A DNA stretch of 64,000 nucleotides from Dactylorhiza incarnata (GCA_033032865.1 JAWHQI010000239.1:1708001-1772000); one strand, 5' to 3'; shown: positions 21,132 through 32,209, counted from the first letter of the stretch. Numbers and translations: made by a program. The notes: generated by a model from the letters alone, not told the origin.

Positions 21132-21690
21132 ATCTCCCCCTATTTGAAGAAGGCAGAACATCCCCAATGCTAAGGTACATTAATAACAAAAAACATATCA
21201 CAGAAAAATGATCTGTGTAGCATAGGCCCTATCTCCCTCTTGCTAACATCCTAAGCATAGGTTCTTTCTTAGCATTCTCTATCTCCCTCTTGCTAACAAC
21301 CTAAGCATAGGTTCTTACTTAGCATTGGCTCTTTCTCCCCCTTTTTGGTTTCTTCAACTATTTATCCCATTAGGGAGTGGGAGGAAACATCTATAGATCC
21401 CTTTGGATCAACTTATAGGTCAACCTATACAATCTTGGCATTTGCCATCTCCCCCTTAACCTGAGCAGGGAATTTGCTCCCCCTTAATTGGTGAGCAATT
21501 TCTGTAATAACTGAACCTGTTCAAATTGAACATCCCATTCTAGCTCCTGAATACTAAAGATAAAGGTACAGAGTACCTATAGCAATAGTAACAAACACAA
21601 CATTATGATCAAAAGATGAAATATCATTCCAATTTAAATGTTCAGTACAGATATTTCAAACAATACAACTGATGATTGAAAAAAAATATT
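21132..21690 (-). other. E3 polypurine tract and 3' untranslated region
   Basis: The purine tract is the minus-strand AAATAGGGGGAGAT at 21132-21145, next to the LTR. The rest is non-coding. It includes a tandem duplication of about 55 bases with CCTAAGCATAGGTTCT at about 21229-21335. Confidence 0.75.
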
Positions 21691-22300
21691 TCAAGGCATG
21701 GTCTTCTTAGATGGACCCTGGGAAGAGCATTCTCCATCTTTGGACTTCCTCTTCCTAGCTTCAGCAGCAGCCTTGATATTCTCCTTTACTTTGAAGTATA
21801 GAAGAGGCTTGGGAAGATATCTTGTGGGAATCCTTACAGGAGTTTCCCTTCTCACCAAGTTTTCTTTGAGAATCATTTCCCTTAAGGATTCCCTCTCAAG
21901 GTGCTTAATCCATTCAGTAGCTGAGTAGACATGGTCAATGTCCTTCATTTGATTGACATGGCTCACCCAAGTATTGACAACAATTGTGTCCAACTCCAGA
22001 TTGTCATCTTCATGGAGTGGATCCTCTAATATTTCCATTCTTTTCTGGGCCATATATTCTTCAGCAGTTTGAATGCCCTCTGCCCTTCTCCTCTTTGCTG
22101 CTCTCTCATCAGCAATCAGATTTGATTGACTTTGGAAGTCAAAGTCTTCATTTCTACTTGGGTTCAAGATTAGAAGATTCAAAGCAATTCTTGTTCCATG
22201 CAGCACTTTTAAGCTTGAGTCCCACTGATTATCACTAACCTTTTTGACCATGGTGAGGATATTTTCTTGAATAGCACTGGTAGCATTGTTGACCACTTCC
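21691..22300 (-). pseudogene. E3 3' ORF, C-terminal segment (left of EA)
   Basis: This is the 3' end of the extra ORF. It begins at the EA junction with EVVNNATSAIQENILTMV, which is also encoded on the other side of EA (the 54 bp duplication). It runs through a helical, charged region to a basic tail (ARKRKSKDGECSS) and a stop near 21691. The frame is open throughout. The product's role is unknown, and I see no enzyme motif. Confidence 0.75.
22247..22300 (+). repeat. Left copy of the 54 bp duplication flanking EA
   Basis: It matches 28663-28716 at 53 of 54 bases (the difference is T at 22281 against A at 28697). It is E3 coding sequence on both sides of the EA insertion. Confidence 0.92.
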
Positions 22301-22315
22301 CCGGCAACGGCGCCA
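22298..22315 (-). promoter_or_regulatory. Ectopic primer-binding site outside the EA 3' LTR
   Basis: All 18 bases TGGCGCCGTTGCCGGGGA (minus strand) are present beyond the U5 end of the 3' LTR. They are preceded by a short spacer and followed at once by E3 sequence. The last three bases overlap the target. Confidence 0.92.
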
Positions 22316-22321
22316 AAAACA

Positions 22322-23883
22322 TGATGGCGCAAATCTTAGCACACCGCTATAGGCGGTAGTAAGACTGCGGCATGAAACGGCAGTGTACCGATCGTTCAAG
22401 TAATAAAAAATGAGAATGAATCCCCAAGTATCGATCTCAAAGGAACACAGTAAGGTGGAGTTTATTATAGAGGAAGGACTTGAGATTGAAGTCCTTTCGA
22501 GCGGATGGATGCGGAAATGGGGGGTTTGGTTTGCGAATAATAGAATAAAATATTACAACTACTCCTATGCAATGCCGCTATGCAATGCTTCGCTTGGCGG
22601 GATGGAGACTAGGCAGGCCTTGAGCGTGCTACGTCGCAAGGGCGGATGGACGAGTAGATAGACGGAATTGAACTATGCAGGCCTTGAGCGCGCTGCTTCG
22701 TTAGGCGGGATGGATTACACGGGCCGCGATGCCACGCTTCGGTAGGCAGATGGACGAGTAGGCTAACGGAATGAGGGTCGCAAGCACCTCTTCGACAAGC
22801 ACGCCACTAGCAATTGCTAGTGCGGCACCGAACACGATGGTGGAATGGAAATTAGATGGGGGCGCACCTCATTCACACATATGAATAATATGATTCCAAA
22901 AACATGAAATAAACATTAATAAACAAGATTCATAGTGCCATAATCAAAATATAGAAGAATCTAACCTAAACAATCATCAACATAAAGAAGGGAAAAGAGA
23001 GTAAAGGAGTCGACCACATCCGAAGCCTTGCCGAAGATTCACGGTTGGAATCGCTGGGTTGTCAATCCGCGTCCAAGCTCGGTCTTCAACTGCGTCCGAG
23101 GTAGAGGAGGGTTGTCACTTCCTCCCAATGGCTCGTCTTCTTCGTGTCACGATCCAATCTACTCCGATACACGATCTCCTGGCTCAATGTTGGCGATCTT
23201 TGGGCTAGAAACCTCTCCTTGGAGCTCAAGGATGATGGAGGAGGCCTAGGGGGGCGGAGAACCTGCGGAAGGGGCGAAAACGGCGGACTCGGGCGGAAGA
23301 AATGCGGGATCCCGACCTAATTCACGAGCAGGTCAATTTATAGGCGCTGGAATAAACAGTGCGCACGATCATTGGTGCACGACCAGTGGTCGTGCGCACT
23401 AGCATCCTTTGATCGTGCGCCTGCCTGGACGGAGCCTGCAAGGTAAGAAAATTATAAAATACAATGTTCGCACGACCAGTGGTGCACGACCAGTGGTCGT
23501 GCGCGCTATCGTAAGTGGTCTTGCGATAAGGAAGACAGAACTCAGATTTCAGGGGGTAAGTGCACACGATCAGTGGCGCACGCCCAGTGGTCGTGCGCGA
23601 TAGAACCAGTGATCGTGGGCTGTGTTCCTGTACAGAATTGTACCGGAAACACCTGCACGACACCTGTTCCAGCACAACCACGAATCCACCCACTGAATGT
23701 GGCACTTGACAATGCATGAAAACTACTAAAGAAGAAGAACATGAAATAACACCAAAAATGGGCCTAGAGGTGCACTTAGCACGGAGTATCAAATATGAGT
23801 GAAAACATGTCTAAAGTGAAGTGCAAAGACTAGAAAATCGGCCCAGATGAGTCCATAAATGTGTATATAATTGGGACTCATCA
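22322..23883 (-). repeat. EA 3' LTR (1562 bp)
   Basis: It runs TGATGGCGC to CTCATCA on the plus strand and aligns with 27074-28662. It includes the 18 bp palindrome at 22805-22822 and two copies of the CGCACGACCAGTGG unit near 23469-23500. Confidence 0.93.
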
Positions 23884-25618
23884 CACCCCCAGACTTACCT
23901 GTTTGCGCGTCCCGAGCAAACAAATTCTAAGCGAACGGGGAAAGAGAAGTAGATGGCTTAAAATTACAATACAGAGTATCATGCGAAGTCGCATGCTCAC
24001 GTGCATAAGAAAGATAGTAGAGAAGATTTCTGGTTATATAAACAGTTTATATATTTCTAAAAGAGTAAAAGCATATTACAACTACTCAAAATGGTGAACA
24101 ACGGTGAATCATTCGGTCATGCATACGGAGAAAGTAAACTAAGCGCTGAGACGAGCATTGCTCAAGATCTGGATGAGGGACAAACTCCACTGAAATCCAT
24201 CAGTGTCGGTGACCATAAGCTTGCCCGGTCACATTCTCTCCACGATAATAGATTGGTTCAAGGCGTGAGTCAGTAGGACTTTCAGGTTTTAATTGAGGCT
24301 TGGGTTACGGTGAGGTAAACAATGATAAACAAAATGGCTTAAGACACATAACCCAATTGAGCTTTTAAAATAACTACCCGTGCACCAAAATCGAATGCAA
24401 GTGCACCACACCCCCAGACTTGGACCTTTGCAACATAGGTGTGTGCACCGCCTAATCCCAATACATAATTTTTCAATAAAACTCATTTTTCTTTTTTCTC
24501 TTTTCCTTTTCATTTTTTTTTCTTTCTATCTTCTTTTTCTTGTCCTTTTTTTTCAGCAAAAGTTTCAAATGAGCATATCCACAGATTCACATAATAAACA
24601 CCACAATCAACACCCCCAACAATGTAAATAAGACTACAACTAAAGCTCAGATTTGGGTGTGCGACTAGGTTAGGCTTTTAGGCTTTGGTGTGATATGTGC
24701 GGAGCTGAATCAATGAAAGGGTAGGCACAAAGGGGCTAGCAAGGGTAGACGTTAGGCATGAAATAAAAAGTTCAACCGGGCCAAAATAATGGCCTACGTC
24801 ATTCTCACGCACTAGAACTTATCCTATGCCAATGCTTCAAGAATCGCTTGGGTCAAGTTCTAGCCACCGAGAAAGATTCTCCTTTCTCCCGACTCAAGCA
24901 ATACGAGTCTAGCGATCGTTTACACACATCCCTATGCTACCGTTTGATTCCACCGTATTCACCATTTGAGTAGAGTAAACACCATTTACACCAATAGAAA
25001 AAAATATAAAACCATGAGTATAAAGAGAAGTCTAATCTACACAAATTTCTATGCAACCGAGCACTCGACTAGGAACACTACTGGAGTCAACATTTTACTC
25101 TGCTACATAGTCCTAAGCCATCACCTAGACTTTCCCACATAAGCAGAAGAATTAAATTCACTACAGAGCACGCATACAAACGAGTACGCGCTCAAGTGGG
25201 TGTTGTGGTGTGCAAAGAGAGTGAACAATTTTTTCAATAAACTAAAATAAAAGTACTTCTAGCATGCTATGCAATCGTGCACGTGAGCGGGCACAAAACT
25301 GCTCTCCCCCAGACTTAAACTAAACAATCCACAAAATATATGACATGAAAATCAGAAAAGGCTAGGGAAATAGAGTACCCAGTGCTCAGAAATGAGCACA
25401 CCAGAAGATTGGCGTGTAAGCTAAAATGAGTCGCAGCATCCGCCATCCCGAAAAGATACCTGCAGGGGTCAGCTCCGCAAAAACAAAAGCAAATAGACAA
25501 ACTACAATGAATACAACTAACTAAACTAAAGAAGATGAAATAAGAAATGCAGGAAAAAGTAAGATAACTACTGGGGTTATTGTCCTCCCAGCACGACTTA
25601 TTCAACTTTAAAGCAGTT
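23884..25618 (-). other. EA polypurine tract and 3' non-coding region
   Basis: The purine tract (minus strand TAAGTCTGGGGGTG) is at 23884-23897. Two further copies of its core, AAGTCTGGGGG, occur inside the region near 24410 and 25306. I see no coding frame with support in the 1.7 kb. A similar layout is found in EB. Confidence 0.8.
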
Positions 25619-26857
25619 CTAGCTAATGGGTCTATGAAAAAGGAAATGCGCAGGTAACTGTCCTAATATGCGCATCGGTAGCAGGTACCGATACGGAGAC
25701 AGAGTAGTCACCCCTCTACCTAAATATAGATACCTTCTCCTCACAGGTAGAGGGTAGAGAATGTAGGAAAAGGAGGAGGCCTGGTCCTCACTCATCTCAC
25801 AAAAACAATCCTTGCCGAGCAAGGTGTCATCTTCAGGAAGGCGACAGGAGGAGAAGGCAATGAATGAGGCTTCCTCTATGGAGGAGGGGTCAACCTCCTC
25901 ACATATGAGGATACACTCATCATTGACTTGAGCATCATGCTCCAAGTCCTCCTGCGGTACCTGTGAAGACTCAACCTGCACAGGCTCAGATAGAGAAAGG
26001 GGATCAAGAAATAAAAAAGACGAAGAACATAAATAAACATCAATCGTGGGAGTGATCCCGGTCTCACTCCCATCAGATTGGGAAAGTAAAATAATGTTGG
26101 CATTGTCATCAATGCAGCAAGGTTCAGCTGGATCAATAGTGGTCATGCCCAAGATTTGGACTTCCTCCACCGGTGTTGAGGAAAGCTCCTCTTCACCGAG
26201 AAGGTTGTCCTCCTCCATAGGAGCATGCATAACACATAGATCGCCAGCCTCATCCTGCGACACATCCTCAACAATGTCGTCAGAGACGAATGTAGCATGC
26301 ACAAAAGGGGGAGGAATAGTGCTTGGATAAATGTCAAGCACCGATTCCTCACAAAGAATCGAATCCACTAGGGGTGGTGGACGCACCGGGAGAATTGGCT
26401 CAGCAATGTTGGTGCCCAGATCAGCCACACATCTGGTGACTATGTCAACGCCATACCCTTCAAGATGTGAAGGTCGCAAAGACACAAAACTGGATGTTGA
26501 AGGTGTGCCGCCAGAGTTAGGATTCAGGATGATTCGGATATCCGGCTCGTCATCCTCATCCAATTGGCGAAGAAAAGCAGCACAATCCTTCAGGGCATGA
26601 TCTGTGCTCCGACAAAACTGGCACTGCCTAGCGGGCTTCTTTGGCACAGCGGGTGCTGATGCCGAAAAGAAGTAAGACGGTAAAGGCTTGGCAGAGTAGT
26701 CATAAGACTTACGCACACCATATGGAGTATCAGACGAAATCGATGCTCAATATGCTGGGCGAGAAGAATTATGCCCACCATTCTCCGTAGGGCATTCATC
26801 ACTAGAGTGGGAGGTAGACCCACACCAACGGCAACGGATATTAAGATGTGCCCACAT
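25619..26857 (-). pseudogene. EA zinc-knuckle Gag-like ORF with one in-frame stop
   Basis: The frame starts at 26857 (MWAHLNIRCRWCGSTSH) and aligns along its length with the intact EB ORF. It has two CCHC knuckles (C-X2-C-X4-H-X4-C): CRWCGSTSHSSDEC near residues 9-22 and CQFCRSTDHALKDC near residues 75-90. A long acidic, proline-rich C-terminal part follows. A TGA at 26749-26747 (codon 37) breaks it. There is no capsid domain upstream and no enzyme motif. Such a protein would bind nucleic acid, as in nucleocapsid. Its exact role in mobilising the element is inferred. Confidence 0.8.
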
Positions 26858-27049
26858 AGTGCGAAGATAAAACGATTCAAAAACAAAAACGCTATTGTGC
26901 GAAATACCACACTTAACAAAAATTACTAAAGCAACCTAATATAAAACATGAAAATGGAATAAAAAGAAATAAAACAAAGAAATGCAATTTACAAATGGAA
27001 GGGTTTCTCTCTCAGGTTCTTCCTCTCCAGAAAACTCACACGACTGTGT

Positions 27050-27067
27050 TCCCCGGCAACGGCGCCA
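27050..27067 (-). promoter_or_regulatory. EA primer-binding site (tRNA-Asp type)
   Basis: The minus strand reads TGGCGCCGTTGCCGGGGA, identical to the E5 site, six bases inside the 5' LTR. This is the primer site commonly assigned to tRNA-Asp in Athila-type elements. Confidence 0.92.
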
Positions 27068-27073
27068 AAAACT

Positions 27074-28662
27074 TGATGGCGCAAATCTTAGCACACCGCT
27101 ATAGGCGGTAGTAAGACTGCGGCACAAAACGGCAGTGTACCGATCGTTCAAGTAATATAAAATGGGAATGAATCCCCAAGTATCGATCTCAAAGGAACAC
27201 AGTAAGTTGGGGTTTATTATCGAGGAAGGACTTGAGATTGAAGTCCTTTCGAGCGGATGGATGCGGAAATGGGGGGTTTGGTTTGCGAATAATAAAATAA
27301 AATATTACAACTACTCCTATGCAATGCCGCTATGCAATGCTTCGCTTGGCGGGATGGAGACTAGGCAGGCCTTGAGCGCGCTGCGTCGCAAGGGCGGATG
27401 AACGAGTAGACAGACGGAATCGAACTATGCAGGCCTTGAGCGCGCTGCTTCGTTAGGCGGGATGGATTACACGGGCCGCGATGCCACGCTTCGGTAGGCG
27501 GATGGACAAGTAGGCTAACGGAATGAGGGTCGCAAGCACCTCTTCGATAAGCACGCCACTAGCAATTGCTAGTGCGACACCGAACACGATGGTGGAATGG
27601 AAATTAGATGGGGGCGCACCTCATTCACACATATGAATAATATGATTCCAAAAACATGAAATAAACATTAATAAACAAGATTCATAGTGCCATCATCAAA
27701 ATATAGAAGAATCTAACCTAAACAATCATCAATATAAAGAAGGAAAAAGAGAGTAAAGGAGTCGACCACATCCGAAGCCTTGCCGAAGATTCACGGTTGG
27801 AATCGCTGGGTTGTCAATCCGCGTCCAAGCTCGGTCTTCAACTGCGTCCGAGGTAGAGGAGGGCTGTCACTTCCTCCCAATGGCTCGTCTTCTTCGTGTC
27901 ACGATCCAATCTACTCCGATACACGATCTCCTGGCTCAATGTTGGCGATCTTTGGGCTAGAAACCTCTCCTTGGAGCTCAAGGATGATGGAGGAGGCCTA
28001 GGGGGCGGAGAACCTGCGGAAGGGGCGAAAACGGCGGACTCGGGCGGAAGAAATGCAGGATCCCGATCTAATTCACGAGCAGGTCAATTTATAGGCACTG
28101 GAATAAACAGTGCGCACGATCATTGGCGCACGACCAGTGGTCGTGCGCACTAGCATCCTCTGATCGTGCGCCTGCCTGGACGGAGCCTGCAAGGTAAGAA
28201 AATTATAAAATACAATGTTCGCACGACCAGTGGCGCACGACCAGTGGCGCACGACCAGTGGCGCACGACCAGTGGTCGTGCGCGCTATCGTAAGTGGTCG
28301 TGCGATATGGAAGACAGAACTCAGATTTCAGGGGGTAAGTGCACACGATCAGTGGCGCACGACCAGTGGTCGTGCGCGATAGAACCAGTGATCGTGCGCT
28401 GTGTTCCTGTACAGAATTGTACCGGAAACACCTGCACGACACCTGTTCCAGCACAACCACGAATCCAGCCACTGAAAGTGGCACTTAACAATGCATGAAA
28501 ACTACTAAAGAAGAAGAACATGAAATAACACCAAAAATGGGCCTAGAGGTGCACTTAGCACGGAGTATCAAATATGAGTGAAAACATGTCTAAAGTGAAG
28601 TGCAAAGACTAGAAAATCGGCCCAGATGAGTCCATAAATATGTATATAATTGGGACTCATCA
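27074..28662 (-). repeat. EA 5' LTR (1589 bp)
   Basis: It aligns with 22322-23883 with few substitutions, so the insertion is fairly recent. It carries the 18 bp palindrome (27557-27574) and four copies of CGCACGACCAGTGG (about 28219-28275) against two in the other LTR. Confidence 0.93.
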
Positions 28663-28716
28663 ACCATGGTGAGGATATTTTCTTGAATAGCACTGGAAGC
28701 ATTGTTGACCACTTCC
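28663..28716 (+). repeat. Right copy of the 54 bp duplication flanking EA
   Basis: It begins directly after the CTCATCA end of the EA LTR and matches 22247-22300 with one difference. Confidence 0.92.
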
Positions 28717-29551
28717 ACCACTTGCTTGCTGGCTTCTGCTTGATTGGAGAGTATCATCTTGTGGGCAGACTCCATGTTGTTATACAGCTTGATGTGAGCA
28801 CCCTTCATCTTAGCATGTTGATTGGTAACCTTCTCCTCCCCCTCTTTGCCACTTCCCATTATCTTCTTCTCTATTTCAGAGTGTTGATCTATTATGGATT
28901 CGGAGAGAGTTTGAAAAGAGCTGTCCACATCATCCAAAATGTATTCCTTTGCCTTGTCAATGTGGGACTTGACTTGGCTGCTTGATGTGTTGACCACTTG
29001 TGGCATTCTGGCAACTGCATTTTCCCAGACATTTTGATTCCTATAAAGATGATTCTTTACATATGTAATGTCTTTTATGAATCCTCTTGATGGTCTGCAA
29101 TATTCTTCAAAACTGTGTGCTGTGCAGCAATAGTGTTTTGGCCATCTCAAACCATCGGGTCATTTGCAGGAGGATATGAGCAGAGTCATCAGTGACATTC
29201 TTGATTTGAGTATTCAGCTCATTGCTCACAGCAGCCACCCTTACCTCCAACCTCTTCTCACTGGCTTGGATTTCTTGAGATAAAGCTACTCTTGTAGCAT
29301 TCAGCTCATCCCTAACTTGAGCAGTAGCACCTTGTATCCTTTCAGCAACAAGTTCTTTTACTGACAACATATGACCCTCAATCATGGTTTGTATTGAGTT
29401 TAGCAGGTCAGATGTGTCCAGAACAGCAATTGGCCTTTCCTGGGCCAATTCCTTTTCAACCACTTCTTCAGCTCCACTCTGAGCAATAGCCCTTCCATCA
29501 TCAGGGATCTGCTCCCCCTCAGATGGGGCATTAGGTGTACCTTGAAGATTT

Positions 29552-29577
29552 GGGGGGGGGGGGGGGGGGGGGGGGGG
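29552..29577 (-). repeat. Homopolymer of 26 G (C on the coding strand)
   Basis: It lies within the 3' ORF and encodes a proline run. The frames on its two sides do not match at this length. Confidence 0.9.
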
Positions 29578-29689
29578 TGGTTCCTGTTGATGTTCCCCCC
29601 CACTAGCATACCCACCTCCTCCTTCATAGGCAGGGCTATGCTCCCCTCACTTGGGGCATCCATAGGTGGAGAATTTTGTCTAGGGACAC

Positions 29690-29768
29690 CTAAAAAATGA
29701 TTGATGAGTTAAACACCTAGACTATACTATTGTTAGAGAGGAGAAGCCTAACTGAAATCCTAATTTAC
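29690..29768 (-). other. Probable 79-nt spliceosomal intron in the E3 3' ORF
   Basis: On the minus strand the donor is CCATG/GTAAATTAGG and the acceptor is TCATTTTTTAG/GTGTCC. A CTAAC branch-like word lies between them. Unspliced, the frame meets a stop inside the intron. Spliced, it continues in frame. Confidence 0.7.
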
Positions 29769-30832
29769 CATGGATAGGTGAATTGGGAAGTTCATCTTCA
29801 GCTTGAGGAACAGCTGGATCAGTATTCATCTGAGTTGGCTCAGGATTGGGTTCAACTCTTCCTTGGGGCTCCTCATCCCTATTTGTCCTGGGGACATCTT
29901 CTACTTTTTCATCTTCCTTGTGCTCTTGAGGATCACCTTTCTTCTTGGAGGATCCAGTACCTCCTTCTCCACTCTTCACACCTTTCTTCTTCTTCTCCTT
30001 CAACTCTGCTAACACAGAGGGTTGGCTTATGGGGAGAACCCTTGTGGATCTATCTAGAGTCTTAATATCCAACCTTTTCAGGTAATGGATATTGATACCT
30101 TTGATTGAGGAGAATTCTCCAGGATATGCCTTCAGTAGGTAGAGAGAAATGACCCTTCTTAGGTTTGGAGCCTGCAGGCATTGCTTAATCCTCTGGTACA
30201 GGACATTTCCCCAGCATGTCCTTTTCTTTAAAATGATCCTTACAATCAGCTCAAATATGGGTTGAGAGATTGTGTCATGTGAGCCTGGCTTGCACAAGAG
30301 TGCCTTTCCCACAATGTCACATAACAACTTCCCTTTTTGATTGAAGAATTTCTTCTTCACTGATGAGGTCTGGGGAGCACTGTATTCACACCACTTCAAG
30401 GCATGCTCCTTGTCTTCTGTAGATATTTCCTCTTCTTCCACTCTAGGAAGGTGCAGTACTTTTTCAAGTCTCTTAGGGGACAGTTTCACCCTAATTTCAC
30501 CAACCTTAGATGTTAAGCCATCCTTAGAAGACGACTGCTTGGCATTTGCAAAGAACTCTAGCACTTCTTGCTTGAATATCTGAGAGGGTTCAGACAGCAA
30601 GAAGTCTAGTCCCACATCAGAAATCAATGAAATAACACTCAAAATCTCTGGTGAGGCATGGAGAAACCCATCCCTTACCAACTCACAACCTTCTTGCAAT
30701 TCCTTCGCAATCTTGGGTGCCATCTTAGTCGAATGAGAAAAACGAAGACGCTGGGACGGAATAGTAGAGGTTTCGTCTCGGCGGCTGGGGTGGAGCGTGA
30801 GAATGTGAAGGGTCATTTAATGCCATCGAGGG

Positions 30833-30842
30833 TTTATATATA
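30833..30842 (-). promoter_or_regulatory. TATA box upstream of the E3 3' ORF
   Basis: The minus strand reads TATATATAAA followed by CCCTC, 110 bases upstream of the ATG at 30723. The spacing suits a short 5' leader. Confidence 0.65.
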
Positions 30843-31211
30843 GTGGGCCAGAGTATTGACCTATTCGACTCAGCGGTTCAGCTGAGACGGTTCAACTAAT
30901 GCTTCAACCTAGGGCTAAATTTGTCGAACTGAGCTCGACATTTGTCGAATCCAGACTTTACCTAGATTTTAGGCGAATTGAACCTTAGCTAAGCGGATTG
31001 CACTGGTTAATTCTATCATCCTATTTTAGCACTATTATAGATAGTATTTAATGATAAATTCACAATAGAGATACTTACCTTGAGGATTTAGTCCTCAACT
31101 GATGTTGACTTTATGAAGTCAACTTTCTTCCTTATACGTGCCATTGGCACTCACTGTCCAAGTACCACTTATGTATGAGGTTGGTACTTGAACTATCCTG
31201 CAAAATAGAGT
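30843..31211 (-). promoter_or_regulatory. E3 gag-to-3'-ORF gap with LTR-type motifs
   Basis: The pol gene should lie here but is absent. At 30868-30990 the sequence has CTCAGCGGTTCAGCTGAGAC, which differs by one base from a word in the E3 LTR U3 (about 55658-55677), plus several TTGTCGAA/GAGCTCGAC words also typical of that U3. Together with the TATA box this resembles an internal promoter. The rest, to 31211, shows nothing I recognise. Confidence 0.6.
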
Positions 31212-32137
31212 TTAATATCCCTTAGGAACCCAAGGTGACTTGGGTCCTAGGTTCTTGTTAGCATGATCAAATGACCTGACTCTAGCTGCTCCCTCTACAT
31301 GAAGGCTCTTCTTTGCATTAGTTACATTGGGGTTGTACGAACAATCTATGGCAACGTGTCCCACTTTACCACACCACCAACATTCATGATTGTGCATCAC
31401 AGTCCTCATGTTCAGGAATAGATACAGCAACATTCTTCCTGTTCCTCTCATCAATTATTTGACTGAATGTCATTCTGTGTGCTATCTTGATGCTCTTTGT
31501 CCTGATGACATCAGCTTGCAATGACTTGACATCCATACAAGATTTGATGGCATCTGACACTGAGCACTCAGACATGTTTACAGAATTGGCACCAGTCATG
31601 TTCTTGACAGATCCAACCTTAGAAGGGCTTGCCTTCTCATTCTTGAATGAAGTGGCTGAAGTACCAAAAACAAATGGTCCATGTTGGGCCATTTGAATTT
31701 CCTCATGGGGAGCCTTCATGGTACTCAATCCCATTCCATTTCTTCCACTATATGAAGGAGCATTTTCCTTCCTATAGCACCTCTCATTCTTCTAGTGACC
31801 ATAAATGCTATCATGGTCATACCTGTGGAGGGAAGTATCACCTTTTGAAAGGTGGGTTGAGGCTCAGCCTTATCCTTGCTCTTAACTCCACTCCCTTCTC
31901 CTACTTCCATTTTCTTGAATCCTATTCCTCTCTTATTGGTTTGAGAGGAGAAGGTGTCAATGATAGGAAGCACAGATCTGGACTTGGAGAATTGAGCCAC
32001 CAGGCACTTCTCCTTCTCAAGCTTTTCCTCAAGGTCCTTGATGACCTTGTTCATCAGGGAAATAGTGCTTAATTGCACAATATTTAACCCCTGTAAATGA
32101 CTAATTTGTCTGCTCATCTGAGCCACGAGTGTGGTAG
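31212..32137 (-). pseudogene. E3 gag, C-terminal segment (left of E5)
   Basis: From the E5 junction the frame continues the gag coiled coil (LVAQMSRQISHLQG, then MNKVIKDLEEKLEKEK). It goes on through a Lys/Gly-rich linker to a second zinc knuckle, CWWCGKVGHVAIDC (about 31375-31330), and ends with GPKSPWVPKGY and a stop at 31212. Frame changes occur near 31730 and 31430. In complete SIRE-type elements similar WVPK sequence is followed by the protease. Here the reading simply stops. Confidence 0.78.
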
Positions 32138-32209
32138 TGATGAATAACAAATTATGCTTATTTTTAGTATCATTTCTAGCCTAATTTTGGGTAATTTTGT
32201 GCATATTGC

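Larger units (their letters stand above)
22301..28662 (-). mobile_element. EA: gag-only Ty3-type retrotransposon (TR-GAG-like), aberrantly integrated
   Basis: Two LTRs of 1562 and 1589 bp surround about 3.2 kb with one zinc-knuckle ORF and no polymerase. The primer site (27050-27067) and purine tract (23884-23897) place it on the minus strand. Unusually, a second full primer site lies outside the left (3') LTR at 22298-22315, and the flanks are a 54 bp direct repeat rather than 5 bp. The shape fits known non-autonomous gag-only plant elements. Confidence 0.9.
28663..30723 (-). pseudogene. E3 extra 3' ORF, N-terminal and middle segments
   Basis: Translation starts at 30723 (MAPKIAKELQEGCELV). 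The first block to about 29769 holds LSPKRLEKVLHLPRVEEEE, which recalls the 'putative plant transposon protein' family from plant repeats, and then Lys/Glu-rich linkers. A 79-base GT-AG intron (29768-29690) joins it in frame to VPRQNSPPMDAPSEG. A 26-base homopolymer (proline codons on the minus strand) then shifts the frame. Coiled-coil-like sequence follows (RDELNATRVALSQEIQ; SHIDKAKEYILDDV) to the EA junction at 28663, and the rest is at 22300-21691. It is often called env-like in related elements. I see no membrane segment, and its function is unknown. Confidence 0.75.

Noticed and set aside
23322..23792. Repetitive open frames (TTTGRAP-type peptides) in EA and EB LTRs, both strands
   Set aside because: They are translations of the GACCAGTGG DNA array. 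Reading frames shift between LTR copies.
22301..28662. EA explained as two tandem elements after LTR-LTR recombination
   Set aside because: That could leave a primer site beside an LTR, but not one ending exactly at base 18 and flanked by a 54 bp host duplication. Kept only as an alternative.
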